Shown: positions 15,576-24,780, counted from the first letter of the stretch. The stretch is DNA of 64,000 nt from Bacteroidales bacterium (GCA_017539645.1 JAFYCM010000098.1:1-64000); one strand, 5' to 3'. Numbers and translations are program-made. Notes: generated by a model from the letters alone, not told the origin.

Positions 15576-17890
15576 ATATTTGCCAAACAGACAAATGCAC
15601 AGGTTGTGGAGCATGCATAAATGCTTGCCCCAAACTATGCATAGCTATGCATAGTGATATGTATGGTGAAATTCATCCAAAAATTGACAAGGAACGATGC
15701 ATAGAATGCGGGCTTTGCGCTAAAATTTGTCCTAATAACGCACCAATAGAGCTGCAAATGCCAACCGAATGTTACGCGGCATGGCTTAACGATGACGAAA
15801 ATCGAAAGGTTTGCGCATCTGGCGGATTAGCAACAGCTTTTGCCGAGTACATAATAAAACAAGGTGGTATTGTCTTCGGAACAGCTTATGACAATTCTCT
15901 CACTCCACGAATGACATGGATTGATAAGGTCGAAGATGTTCAGAAATTCAAAGGCTCTAAATACGTACAAAGCATAATTGATGCAGATGTCTTTCGCACA
16001 ATAAAAAAATTTCTTGATGCTGGTAGGCGAGTTCTTTGCATAGCTACGCCTTGCCAAATAGCTGGTCTAAAGAGCTTTTTGAGGAAAGAATATGACAATC
16101 TAATAGTAGTCGATTTGATATGTCATGGCGTTTGCCCAACTACATATTTAGCAGAAGAAGTCTCTTTCTTGGCAGTAAAACATAATTTGCGTGACATAAC
16201 AAACATTAGATTTAGAGGCAACGACGGTAACAATTTCCGCTTTACCTTATGGAACGGCAATGATAGATTATACTATGGCAATGATGTGCATAACTACTAT
16301 CTCGCTGGCTTTATCAAGGGCGTTACCTTGCGAGAGAATTGCTACAAATGTCAGTATGCCAAGCCGGAACGTGTCGGTGATATTACAATTGGCGATTTTA
16401 TTGGTCTTGGACAAAAGACGCCATTCGGCTATGATGCTAAAAATGTCTCTTGCGTAATGGTGAATACGCAACGAGGTAAAACGTTCTATGAAAAGGTGCT
16501 GCAAAGCAATTCAATGCTAAAAAGTGTGTTGCGCTCTTATGAAGAACGGCAAAACTATAGATTATCAATACTTGAACCCTTCCCTCGCCATAAGTCTAAT
16601 GCTAAGTTCCGTGAACTATATTCTAAATATGGGTTTCATGCGGCTATGGCCAAATGCATCGGCGGCGATCTGTTGAAATATGAAATCAAAGTTGAGTTGA
16701 AAAAGAACCCAATAAGAGCTATTCCCATAATTATGCGAAGACTTATCGAGTTCTATAAAGAATGCCATAGCCCAATAAAGGTGAGTAAAAAGAAAAAGGT
16801 ATGTCTCGTTACGTGGCTTGGTACAGGCAATTTCGGGACTAGTCTGCAATCTTTTGCATTACATAAGTATTTAGAGAATATTGGCTTCGATGTTGAATTG
16901 CTTATGCCATTTAGCGAAGACGATTTTAGCCAGAAAAGCGCGTTGCGAAAGAAGTATAAAAGGTTGAAAACGATTCTCTATAATACGCTAAAGAGTAAAA
17001 AACGACCATCTCAGAGCAAGTTGGCTAAATTCAACAGAGAGAATTACAATATAAGACGCATTTGCTCGCGCAGTGGTTACCGCAACTTGATTACCACTAC
17101 TGATGTTTTCGTTACTGGTAGCGACCAAATATGGAATTGCTACCATAGCTTTTCGCCTTTTATGTTCCTCTCGTTTGCTAAGGCGCGCAAACGAGTTGCT
17201 TACGCATCAAGCATTGGTACCAAAGGGTTTCCAGAACAATATCAAGACGCCGTCAAAGGCTACTTGTCGAAATTCGCGCATATCGGTGTGAGAGAAATAG
17301 ATGCCGTAGATACTATTCGCCAACTAACTGGTAGAAACGATGTTGTTCAAGTGTTAGACCCAACATTTCTGATTTCAAGCAGCGAGTGGCATGCTTTTGC
17401 TGATAAGGCACATGTAGAAATATCATTGCCCGAACGTTTCGCAGTATGTTATTTTATTGGTAATAATGATTATTGGCAAGCGGCGAAAGATATTGCGCAT
17501 TCATATAACATAGAAATGTTGATAGCTATACCATCGTTAGAGAATAACTCTATTCCACATGGTGTTGCTCAAATATATGCAGATGCAGGACCGTATGAGT
17601 TTGTAGAACTAATTAGGAAATCATCGCTAGTACTAACAGATTCATTTCATGCTTGCGCATTGTCGATAAATATGTCTAAACAATTCGTTGCATTCAAACG
17701 TTTTGCCGATAGTGACGCAAAGTCGCAGAATTCGAGAATATATAATCTGTTAGAGCATTATGGTGTATATAATCGACTATACGAAGGTAAAACCTTGTCT
17801 GGTGAAATAGAATTTACGGAAGTACAGGAAATTTTGGCTCGCGATAGAGAATTCTCGTCATCGTGGCTGACATCATCAATAGAGAATTAA
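15572..17890 (+). CDS. Fusion: 4Fe-4S/FrhB-like domain plus polysaccharide pyruvyl transferase
   Basis: 772 aa. Residues 1-60 hold two 4Fe-4S motifs: CTGCGACINACP with Cys at 9, 12, 15 and 19, and CIECGLCAKICP with Cys at 43, 46, 49 and 53. Residues ~75-390 match the coenzyme F420 hydrogenase/dehydrogenase beta-subunit family (CASGGLATAFAEYII, KGSKYVQS, CIATPCQIAGLKSFL, DLICHGVCPTTYL, GDITIGDF). After a basic linker (KVSKKKK, ~405), residues ~410-770 match polysaccharide pyruvyl transferase (GNFGTSLQSFAL, VTGSDQIWN, ASSIGT, LDPTFLI, SSLVLTDSFHACALS). In many Bacteroidetes loci these are two neighbouring genes. The likely role is modification of a surface polysaccharide; the substrate of the redox part is unknown. 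It overlaps the flippase by 4 bases. Confidence 0.88.
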   Translation: MNICQTDKCTGCGACINACPKLCIAMHSDMYGEIHPKIDKERCIECGLCAKICPNNAPIELQMPTECYAAWLNDDENRKVCASGGLATAFAEYIIKQGGIVFGTAYDNSLTPRMTWIDKVEDVQKFKGSKYVQSIIDADVFRTIKKFLDAGRRVLCIATPCQIAGLKSFLRKEYDNLIVVDLICHGVCPTTYLAEEVSFLAVKHNLRDITNIRFRGNDGNNFRFTLWNGNDRLYYGNDVHNYYLAGFIKGVTLRENCYKCQYAKPERVGDITIGDFIGLGQKTPFGYDAKNVSCVMVNTQRGKTFYEKVLQSNSMLKSVLRSYEERQNYRLSILEPFPRHKSNAKFRELYSKYGFHAAMAKCIGGDLLKYEIKVELKKNPIRAIPIIMRRLIEFYKECHSPIKVSKKKKVCLVTWLGTGNFGTSLQSFALHKYLENIGFDVELLMPFSEDDFSQKSALRKKYKRLKTILYNTLKSKKRPSQSKLAKFNRENYNIRRICSRSGYRNLITTTDVFVTGSDQIWNCYHSFSPFMFLSFAKARKRVAYASSIGTKGFPEQYQDAVKGYLSKFAHIGVREIDAVDTIRQLTGRNDVVQVLDPTFLISSSEWHAFADKAHVEISLPERFAVCYFIGNNDYWQAAKDIAHSYNIEMLIAIPSLENNSIPHGVAQIYADAGPYEFVELIRKSSLVLTDSFHACALSINMSKQFVAFKRFADSDAKSQNSRIYNLLEHYGVYNRLYEGKTLSGEIEFTEVQEILARDREFSSSWLTSSIEN

Positions 17891-17894
17891 GATT

Positions 17895-18719
17895 ATGAAT
17901 TGCATAGTCGTTATACCTATATATAAAGCATCATTGACGAAAATCGAAGAACTTTCATTTCGTCAATGTTTGAAGGTATTGAAGGCGCATAACATAGCTA
18001 TAGTTGGACCGCAAACGCTCGATTATACATACTATGACAGAATAGCCGATGAAGAAGGCAAAGCTATTAGCATAGAACGATTTGATGATTGTTTTTTCAA
18101 ATCGGTATCAGCGTATAATTCACTCTGCCTAAATGAAGATTTTTATCAGCGATTCTGCAATTATGCATATATGCTAATCTATCAAACAGATGCGTGGGTT
18201 TTTCGTGATGATTTGTCGTATTGGTGTGAAAAAGGTTACGACTACATAGGAGCTCCGCTCTACTATCGGAAAAATGGGCAACCAACAAAGGAATTAATTG
18301 GCGTGGGAAATGGAGGTTTTTCGCTGCGTAGAATAGATTATTGTATAGACATTCTCACCATGAAAAATCAAAAGAGACCGTTTCTTTCGCCAATTGGAGT
18401 TTTGAAACATCTAAAGTTGGATTCTCGAGGTAGATTGAGAGATTTCCTCCGGTTCTGTTATGAATGTGTAGGTATAAACAACAATATTGCATTCTACAAA
18501 AAAGCGCTAATAAACGAAGATTTAATATTTGGCATCTTTGCTAAAAATGCGTGGATAAACTCAAATATCCCGGATTTTGAAGAGGCTGCTAAATTCGCGT
18601 TTGAAGCAAACCCTCAATATTTATATCATCATATTGGAGACAAATTACCGTTTGGCTGCCACGCTTTCGAAAAATTCGAATTTGATAGCTTTTGGCGACG
18701 TTACATAACGTTAGAATAG
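17895..18719 (+). CDS. DUF5672 family protein, putative glycosyltransferase
   Basis: 274 aa. The pattern fits DUF5672: VVIPIYKASLTKIEELSFRQCL at the N-terminus, then YDRIADEEG, YLICQTDAW-like YMLIYQTDAWVF, YDYIGAPLYY and GNGGFSLRR. The last motifs (aromatic, QTDAW, GAP, GNGGFSLR) resemble the donor and acceptor sites of GT-A glycosyltransferases. It starts 4 bases after the fusion gene, so it is in the same transcript, and it meets the next gene tail to tail with a gap of 3 bases. Transfer of a sugar to the same polysaccharide is the inferred role. Confidence 0.75.
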   Translation: MNCIVVIPIYKASLTKIEELSFRQCLKVLKAHNIAIVGPQTLDYTYYDRIADEEGKAISIERFDDCFFKSVSAYNSLCLNEDFYQRFCNYAYMLIYQTDAWVFRDDLSYWCEKGYDYIGAPLYYRKNGQPTKELIGVGNGGFSLRRIDYCIDILTMKNQKRPFLSPIGVLKHLKLDSRGRLRDFLRFCYECVGINNNIAFYKKALINEDLIFGIFAKNAWINSNIPDFEEAAKFAFEANPQYLYHHIGDKLPFGCHAFEKFEFDSFWRRYITLE

Positions 18720-18722
18720 CTA

Positions 18723-19862
18723 CTACAACTCCCCATTAATACCATCAAAAATCACTTTGGTGAAATCGTCTACCGTATGAGTGACCGCGTATTCCGTCAA
18801 ATCGTGTTGATCGTCGTTTTCTGCCATCTCTATAATTTTCTCGGCAAGAGTTGCTCCATTTACCTTGTCGACCGTCCAACCAAGTTTATAATCCATTATC
18901 AACTGCCCAATTAATCCGTCTGATGGGCCAAGTACTGGTTTTGAGAAGAAACTCGCGTAACCAACAACCCCACTACTTCTGTATGATTGGAGATATGGCA
19001 TAAGAATATAGTCACACGAATAGCAGAGGTTATACAAAAACGAACTGTCGCAAAAACCGTCGTACACAACAATTCGCGTTTTGCTTTTGAGCGTGTCGAG
19101 ACGACGATAAAATTCATTTTTGATGTCGTTATTTACTCTGCCCGAAAAGACGAAAAGCGATTTGTCGAGAGTGCGTTGGGGTAATAATTCTATGGCTTTC
19201 ATTATTTCTAACGTCCCTTTTCGCAATCCCAAACCACCGAAATGCAAAAATATTTTGTCGCCAACTTTTGCTCCCAATTCGTCTCTGATGTTGGAGATTT
19301 GTGCCATATCGATTCGTTGAGCGGGGTCAGATAGAAAAGCAAATTTGTCATCATGCATTTTGCGGTTAAGTTCATCGGCTACCGATTTGTCGTTTAGTAT
19401 AAACACTTTGCCTACCGAGTGCGATGCCGCCAAAATACGTAAGTAAAGGGTATCCCTAAGTTTCTGCCCAATGCGAGTTTCGTATCGAGGAAGGTCGTAT
19501 ACTATACCATGCAACTTAATGTTTCTGGGAAGCAGAAATGGTAGAAATGGCATAGCTTGCATAAGTATAATCAAAAATACGGCATCGGGTTTATGTCGCT
19601 TTATGATTTTGCATATCAAACGTGAAATGTGCCACGCGCGTATGTATTCATTACCACTCCGACATTTGCTGTAATCATTGTCGGTGTCGAAAATGACGTT
19701 TTCGCAAGGAGGCCAATTATATTGATTTTTTAGTGTGTGAAATTCGCTTGGTATAGCGTATATATATTTATGCTCCTTGTGTTTTATGGCTTCACAATAA
19801 GTGTTGTAAAAATATTCAAGGTGATGTCCTCTGATATCAGTATTGAAGATTAGAATAGTCAT
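18723..19862 (-). CDS. Glycosyltransferase family 4-like protein
   Basis: The start was set at ATG 19862 (MTILIFNTDIRGHHLEYF), the natural N-terminal strand of a GT-B fold; the upstream in-frame Met would add 13 unlikely residues. The 379-aa product shows IFLHFGGLGLRKGTLEIMKAIELL near residue 215 and LMPYLQSYRSSGVVGYASFFSKPVLGP near residue 300, the acceptor/donor pattern of GT4 enzymes with the E-x7-E site replaced by a serine-rich loop. It is on the minus strand and converges with DUF5672. The role is inferred as glycosyl transfer in polysaccharide synthesis. Confidence 0.78.
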   Translation of the reverse strand: MTILIFNTDIRGHHLEYFYNTYCEAIKHKEHKYIYAIPSEFHTLKNQYNWPPCENVIFDTDNDYSKCRSGNEYIRAWHISRLICKIIKRHKPDAVFLIILMQAMPFLPFLLPRNIKLHGIVYDLPRYETRIGQKLRDTLYLRILAASHSVGKVFILNDKSVADELNRKMHDDKFAFLSDPAQRIDMAQISNIRDELGAKVGDKIFLHFGGLGLRKGTLEIMKAIELLPQRTLDKSLFVFSGRVNNDIKNEFYRRLDTLKSKTRIVVYDGFCDSSFLYNLCYSCDYILMPYLQSYRSSGVVGYASFFSKPVLGPSDGLIGQLIMDYKLGWTVDKVNGATLAEKIIEMAENDDQHDLTEYAVTHTVDDFTKVIFDGINGEL

Positions 19863-19972
19863 AATATTATACGCTATGTAATTATAATGTATAGTGTGCA
19901 AAGATACGGATATTGCTATTGCTATAATGAGACAATAGAATACGGAATAAGCATGATTATTATGCGCAGTAT

Positions 19973-20947
19973 TTATCTCTGCACGAGTGCTTTGAATCGC
20001 TTATAAAAGAATCGAATAATCTTGCCAAGTGGCGTGAATCGTATACCCCAATCTGTAATGGCTTCAGCGAAACATATTTCGATGCGAGGATCTTTTTGTG
20101 GATTCTCGATGCGAGTGAGAGGTAAAGGATGCTGAAGTGGTGGACGATCGAATTCGTAACGTTGGAGCAGAGAAGAAGCGCGAAAATGGGTGCCATTGTG
20201 TAACCCGATATTGCGAACCATTGTGTGAATAGGGGTGAGGCAAAGCCCTTTTGCCTTATATATAGCTATTTCCCAACATATGTCCCAAGGGATAGGGCGC
20301 TTGTCGAGGCTCTTCAAGCAGGGAAAGACTCCGCCATATTGTATCGCATCAATGTCGTGTGGTTCCATGCCGAGTAAGGCTTCCTCGCGAGTTTTATAGT
20401 GGATGAAGTATTTCTGCCAGCGATCACGCCATGTGCCCCATCCCCATCCCGACATGTGGGGTGTAAAATAGCAGTTGCTATTAGTGCTCTGGGTTGAGCA
20501 AGACGAATAGGCAAGGTCAAGATTGGTAAAGCCCGATACATGCATTACAGATGGAATATCAGCATAGAGGTCGAATGCTTGATTCATGTATTCGAGATAG
20601 TATGGAGAGGTAAGTAAATCATCTTCGAGTACTATTATGCGGTCGTGCTTTTCAAACACTTGAGCGATACCTTGGATGATGTTTTGCTCCAAATAGTAGT
20701 TCTCGGGACGCTTTATGATGGTCATACTGCGGAGAAGTCCTTCGCGCTCAACTTGTCGCTCGAAACAATCTAGCTTCTCTCGTACCTCATTAACTTGCTT
20801 CCATGACTTAGAATCTTTCCCACCATCTGAAAAGACGTAAAGGTCCGTTTCGCGTGCTATTGTGTTTTGCACAAGGCACTCAAGCACTCGCATCATGTTG
20901 TCGACACGATTATATACAAATAGTAATACAGGTGCTGTGTCCACCAT
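19973..20947 (-). CDS. Glycosyltransferase family 2-like protein
   Basis: The start at ATG 20947 (MVDTAPVLLFVYNRVDNMMRVLECL) is preferred over an upstream TTG that adds eight residues. The N-terminus is the GT-A nucleotide-binding strand (PVLLFVYNR, LYVFSDGGK). A DxD-like VLEDDLLTS lies near residue 105, and GWGWGTWRDRWQKY near residue 155 is typical of a Bacteroidetes group sometimes annotated 'hemolytic protein HlpA-like'. It lies 110 bases upstream of the GT4 gene on the same strand, and diverges from licD over an 87-base region. Confidence 0.78.
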   Translation of the reverse strand: MVDTAPVLLFVYNRVDNMMRVLECLVQNTIARETDLYVFSDGGKDSKSWKQVNEVREKLDCFERQVEREGLLRSMTIIKRPENYYLEQNIIQGIAQVFEKHDRIIVLEDDLLTSPYYLEYMNQAFDLYADIPSVMHVSGFTNLDLAYSSCSTQSTNSNCYFTPHMSGWGWGTWRDRWQKYFIHYKTREEALLGMEPHDIDAIQYGGVFPCLKSLDKRPIPWDICWEIAIYKAKGLCLTPIHTMVRNIGLHNGTHFRASSLLQRYEFDRPPLQHPLPLTRIENPQKDPRIEICFAEAITDWGIRFTPLGKIIRFFYKRFKALVQR

Positions 20948-21034
20948 TCTCCATTCTGTTTTCTGTACCAAAGTACCGTTTAATTGTTGATCTGCAAAAA
21001 TATTATCCTTAACCTTGTGTATAATTATTTAGCA

Positions 21035-21835
21035 ATGAACTTTGACGCAAACGAACTGAGAGCGAAATACAACCCCGATGGGTCTACAATAAGACAAATG
21101 CAGATGCGAATGTTAGAAATTCTAGAAGTAATCGACGGTATTTGTCAGAAGCATGGTATAACATATTGGCTATCTGGAGGTAGTATGTTAGGGGCAGTTC
21201 GCCATCAGGGCTTCATTCCTTGGGACGATGATCTTGATATAGAAATGATGCGCCCCGACTTTGAACGTCTCATGTCGATTTTGCCAAAGGAGTTACCCTC
21301 TCATTTGGCATTACAATGGCACACCACCGATCCAAATTATTTTTTTCAATTTGCTAAAGTGAGAGACAGAAATAGTCAATTATTTGAGAGAAATGGCTAC
21401 GACAAGGTTTGGAAGGAACATGGCGTTTGGGTGGATATTTTTCCTTTGGAGAAAATGCCAAGGTGGATCCATAATTTATCGAACTTCACGTTTGGTCACA
21501 CCTACAAGATGATGCGTACAGCACGTGATCCCCAAAAGGTAATAAGCAAGGTGAGACGTCTGGCAGCTTTGAATAGAAACTGCATTTTTCCCGTTTTGCG
21601 ATGCCTCGCCCATATTGCTCCCGCAGCGTATTACGATTTCGGATTAGGAATTCCATATTTTCAGAAAAGTTTGAAAGAAGACTACTTGCCGGTGAGGTAT
21701 GTTCCTTACGAACATGCAATAGTTCCTATAATGAAGGAGGCAGAGAAGTGTCTTACATACAGGTATGGGGATTATATGCAACTGCCCAAGAATATAGGCA
21801 GCGAATACCATTCAGAGGATATTAAGATTTGGTAA
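21035..21835 (+). CDS. LicD family phosphotransferase-like protein
   Basis: The start at ATG 21035 (MNFDANELRAKYNPDGSTIRQMQ) is the usual N-terminus of LicD proteins; upstream in-frame codons begin with TTG and are not conserved. The 267-aa product has YWLSGGSMLGAVRHQGFIPWDDDLDIEM at residues ~45-75, which is the nucleotidyltransferase-fold signature of LicD (GS, G..R, DDDxD), and HGVWVDIFPLE near 140. LicD proteins add phosphocholine or related phospho-groups to surface glycans. A cytidylyltransferase gene follows in the opposite orientation, which fits supply of a CDP-activated donor. Confidence 0.87.
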   Translation: MNFDANELRAKYNPDGSTIRQMQMRMLEILEVIDGICQKHGITYWLSGGSMLGAVRHQGFIPWDDDLDIEMMRPDFERLMSILPKELPSHLALQWHTTDPNYFFQFAKVRDRNSQLFERNGYDKVWKEHGVWVDIFPLEKMPRWIHNLSNFTFGHTYKMMRTARDPQKVISKVRRLAALNRNCIFPVLRCLAHIAPAAYYDFGLGIPYFQKSLKEDYLPVRYVPYEHAIVPIMKEAEKCLTYRYGDYMQLPKNIGSEYHSEDIKIW

Positions 21836-21989
21836 GTGATACATGTAGCTCCGCTTCATTCCCATTGCACGACGTTAGGTGGGAACAATAGCTGCTATTA
21901 GTATCTGCTATACATCAATTGACAAGCAGCCTATTGTTGAGGTAGAATTCAAAAGCGCCTTAGGCCTTTTGAGACAATCTTCCTTGTGC

Positions 21990-22382
21990 CTATTTTTCTC
22001 CTAAATCACGTTTAATCTGTGTTGTGCTAATTTCTGGTGTACGCTCCAAATAGACAACTTCACAATCTTTTTTCAAAAAGTCAAACTTTCCTTTCCAATC
22101 GTCTCCGATTACGAATGTGTCAACGTGATACTCCTTTACATCTGTTACTTTCTGTTCCCAACTCTCTTCAGGAATAACTAAATCAACATATCGTATTGCT
22201 TCGAGCAAAGCCTTTCTTTTCTCATAGTCGAAATAACATTTCTTCTGTTTTTCTTTCCAGTTGAACTCATCAGTCGAAAGAGCAACAATCAAATAATCAC
22301 CAAGAGCTTTAGCACGCTTCAAAAGATTAATGTGCCCGTAATGCAATAAATCGAAAGTGCCGTATGTTATGACTTTTTTCAT
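21990..22382 (-). CDS. Glycerol-3-phosphate cytidylyltransferase-like protein (TagD type)
   Basis: 130 aa, the usual length of TagD. It has the HxGH motif (LLHYGHINLLKRAK, residues ~12-25), YFDYEKRKALLEAIRYVD, IGDDWKGKFDFL and the C-terminal RTPEISTTQIK, equal to the RTEGISTT motif of CTP:glycerol-3-phosphate cytidylyltransferases. It would make CDP-glycerol or a related CDP-alcohol in the cytoplasm. In a polysaccharide locus beside licD it probably supplies the activated donor for glycan decoration. The exact alcohol cannot be told from sequence. Confidence 0.85.
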   Translation of the reverse strand: MKKVITYGTFDLLHYGHINLLKRAKALGDYLIVALSTDEFNWKEKQKKCYFDYEKRKALLEAIRYVDLVIPEESWEQKVTDVKEYHVDTFVIGDDWKGKFDFLKKDCEVVYLERTPEISTTQIKRDLGEK

Positions 22383-22815
22383 GACCTTTTGTCTTAATTT
22401 ACTCAGTTTATAACTACGTACGGATAATCAGTACGCTGCGAATATAGCTATTACGACCGAAAAACATATTTACTCGCAGCCCGCAGAAAATCTGGCTTTT
22501 TATATTTTTTCGTATTGTATATATGTACATACGTTAGCAATCAAATCGTTACGGAAACGATGCTCGATAATGTCGTTTTGAAAAGTTTGAGTGAAAGAAT
22601 TTATTGGTAAAAATGTCGATTCAAATAAGATTGAAACGTATTTATTGTGCGAATGGACAACGCCAGCGAGGGTAAAGTTATTAGTAGCGAAATAAATTAT
22701 TTGCGAAAAGATGTGTGTAGTGAGCAAAAAAATGCCATTCGCAATTCATAATATAAATTAATTTTTAGATATTTGCGTTAATTCATCTTCGGTCTAAGAA
22801 AAAACGCGAAATATC
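22383..22815. other. 433-base AT-rich intergenic stretch
   Basis: The stretch lies between two divergent genes, so it should hold two promoters. No perfect -7 element was found. The only open frames are short and without composition of real genes. Nothing else recognisable was seen. Confidence 0.5.
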
Positions 22816-23523
22816 ATGCCTTACAGACGATTACCAAATACCGACCAGGCTCGGCTTAGAGCTCTACGTATAGCAGTAGAGATGGCCGAAAAAATCGACT
22901 CGCAGAGTCTGTTGTTTAGTCAGAAACTTTTCATCGAAGCGAAATCGTTTCTGCCGCACTTCGAGCAAGCCATAATGCGCTACAACGACAATCGTAATTC
23001 GCAGGCTACGCTTGGTAAACGTGTTGCCGAAGCTGGCAAGCAAGCGCGTCTATATCTATCGCATTACATACAAGTATTCAATATGTGTATAGTGCGTGGC
23101 GAGATAAAGCCAGAAGCTCGCGAACTGCTCGGCTTGGACGTCAATCATAGTACTATACCAGATATTTCGACAGACCAACAACTCCTCTATTGGGGCAACA
23201 AAATAGTCGAAGGCGAAGAGCGCCGCAGCGTAGGCAACAAGATATATAACCCATCTATTGCCGTGGTGAAGATTAAACTGCTGCAATTCACCGAGATATA
23301 CAATCAGCATCGCGATATGATTCAGACCATAGGTAAGTATCACGAGAAAATCGACGAGATTCGAGCTAAAGCCGATGAGTTGATTCTCAATATTTGGAAC
23401 GAGGTCGAAGGTACATTGCAACCAATTGATACAAACGAGAAACGCGATACTTGCTCGTCGTACGGAATAGTATATTTTTATCGACCTAACGAGAGACAAA
23501 AAGCATTTCTAAGTATGAATTGA
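22816..23523 (+). CDS. Conserved-looking hypothetical protein (235 aa), unknown function
   Basis: The product begins MPYRRLPNTDQARLRAL and is rich in predicted alpha-helix throughout, with alternating charged and aliphatic residues, for example AEKIDSQSLLFSQKLFIEAK and KYHEKIDEIRAKADELILNIWNEVE. It has no signal peptide, no membrane segment and no enzyme motif. The codon pattern and length support a real gene. It stands just upstream of the frr promoter. The family is not recognised; a structural or nucleic-acid-related role cannot be excluded. Confidence 0.65.
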   Translation: MPYRRLPNTDQARLRALRIAVEMAEKIDSQSLLFSQKLFIEAKSFLPHFEQAIMRYNDNRNSQATLGKRVAEAGKQARLYLSHYIQVFNMCIVRGEIKPEARELLGLDVNHSTIPDISTDQQLLYWGNKIVEGEERRSVGNKIYNPSIAVVKIKLLQFTEIYNQHRDMIQTIGKYHEKIDEIRAKADELILNIWNEVEGTLQPIDTNEKRDTCSSYGIVYFYRPNERQKAFLSMN

Positions 23524-23530
23524 TTTTCAA

Positions 23531-23560
23531 TTGACTTTTTTAGTTAGAGTATTACTTTTG
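23531..23560 (+). promoter_or_regulatory. Promoter of the frr-purH-mreB operon
   Basis: TTG at 23531-23533, 19 bases, then TACTTTTG at 23553-23560, a full match to the Bacteroidetes consensus. It lies 30 bases upstream of the frr start and immediately after the stop of the preceding gene. Confidence 0.75.
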
Positions 23561-23589
23561 CGAACTAAAAAACAAGGAAACATCAAGAT

Positions 23590-24153
23590 ATGCAAGACGA
23601 AATACAACTTGTGCTCGAAGACGCAAAAGAGCAAATGAATAAAGCGTGCGAACACCTCGATTACGAACTTGGTAAAATTCGCGCAGGAAAAGCCAATCCT
23701 CACATTTTGGATGACGTAAAGGTTGAATACTTCGGAGCTGTAACGCCGCTTTCGCAAGTTGCAAACGTCAACACTCCAGACCCACGCACCATCGCTGTTC
23801 GCCCTTGGGAGAAATCACTCATCGCTCCTATAGAGAAAGCTATTATGGCTGCAAACCTCGGTTTGAATCCCGACAACAACGGCGAAATCATCAGAATAGT
23901 TATTCCGCCTCTCACCGAAGAGCGTCGTAAAGATCTCGCTAAACAAGCGAAAAAGATTTGCGAAGATGCCCGTGTAGTCATTCGCAACGTCCGCCGCGAC
24001 GCCAACGAAGAGTTCAAGAAGATGAAAAAAGACGGCCTCGCCGAAGACATGGCTAAAGACGCCGAAGCTGAAACGCAGAAACTTCACGATAGCGTCATGA
24101 AGCGCATCGATGATATGTATGCCGCTAAAGAAAAAGACATTCTCACCATATAA
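23590..24153 (+). CDS. frr: Ribosome recycling factor
   Basis: 187 aa, the normal length for RRF. It shows the family pattern: LGKIRAGKANPHILDDVKVEYFG, TPLSQVANV, RTIAVRPWEK, GLNPDNNGEIIRI, PPLTEERRKDLAKQAKKICEDARVVIRNVRRDANEE, and a C-terminal helix (HDSVMKRIDDMYAAKEKDI). RRF splits post-termination ribosomes together with EF-G in the cytoplasm. It is the first gene of a probable operon with the IMP cyclohydrolase and mreB genes. Confidence 0.97.
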   Translation: MQDEIQLVLEDAKEQMNKACEHLDYELGKIRAGKANPHILDDVKVEYFGAVTPLSQVANVNTPDPRTIAVRPWEKSLIAPIEKAIMAANLGLNPDNNGEIIRIVIPPLTEERRKDLAKQAKKICEDARVVIRNVRRDANEEFKKMKKDGLAEDMAKDAEAETQKLHDSVMKRIDDMYAAKEKDILTI

Positions 24154-24169
24154 TACAAGACGTTCAACA

Positions 24170-24769
24170 ATGAACAACAAAAAAATAAAATCGGCACTCG
24201 TCTCTGTTTTCCATAAAGATGGCCTTGACGAAATAATAAAGAAACTACACGCCAACGGCGTAAAACTTTTCTCAACTGGCGGCACTCAAACATTCATCGA
24301 AAGTTTGGGAATTCCAGTTACTCCTGTCGAGAAGATAACTGGCTATCCTTCCATTTTGGGTGGACGCGTAAAGACACTTCATCCAAGTGTTTTTGGTGGC
24401 ATTTTGGCACGTCGCGACAATGAGTCGGACCGCGAAGAGATGAAGAAGTTCAATATTGAAGAGATCGACCTCGTCATTGTTGACCTCTATCCATTCGAGC
24501 AGACAGTTGCTTCTGGCGCTTCACATCAAGATATTATTGAAAAAATCGACATAGGCGGTATCTCGCTCATTCGCGGTGCTGCTAAGAACTACAAGGATGT
24601 AATCATTGTACCTTCGAAAGGCGAATACGCTGCGCTCACCAAACTTCTCGATGAGAAGAAAGGCACAAGCGACGAAGAAGATCGTTTGTGGTTCGCACGT
24701 CGCGCTTTTGCTACATCGAGCCACTACGACACGGCAATTGCTGCATACTTAGAAAAGTATAACCAATAA
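24170..24769 (+). CDS. purH: Stand-alone IMP cyclohydrolase domain (PurH N-terminal part)
   Basis: The start was set at ATG 24170 (MNNKKIKSALVSVFHKDGLDEIIK). The 199-aa product matches only the N-terminal MGS-like domain of PurH: LFSTGGTQTFIESLG, ITGYPSILGGRVKTLHP, GGILARRDN, IDLVIVDLYPFEQTV, IEKIDIGGISLIRGAAKN, ending with FATSSHYDTAIAAYLEKY at the domain boundary. It should close FAICAR to IMP, the last step of de novo purine synthesis. The usual bifunctional protein is about 510 aa; the C-terminal AICAR formyltransferase domain is absent, and mreB follows after only 11 bases. A separate formyltransferase must lie elsewhere if the pathway is complete. Confidence 0.9.
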   Translation: MNNKKIKSALVSVFHKDGLDEIIKKLHANGVKLFSTGGTQTFIESLGIPVTPVEKITGYPSILGGRVKTLHPSVFGGILARRDNESDREEMKKFNIEEIDLVIVDLYPFEQTVASGASHQDIIEKIDIGGISLIRGAAKNYKDVIIVPSKGEYAALTKLLDEKKGTSDEEDRLWFARRAFATSSHYDTAIAAYLEKYNQ

Positions 24770-24780
24770 AAAAGATACAA

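Noticed and set aside
22500-22727. 75-codon open frame in the gap before the 235-aa gene
   Set aside because: The region is AT-rich, the product is without family pattern, and divergent promoters are expected there.
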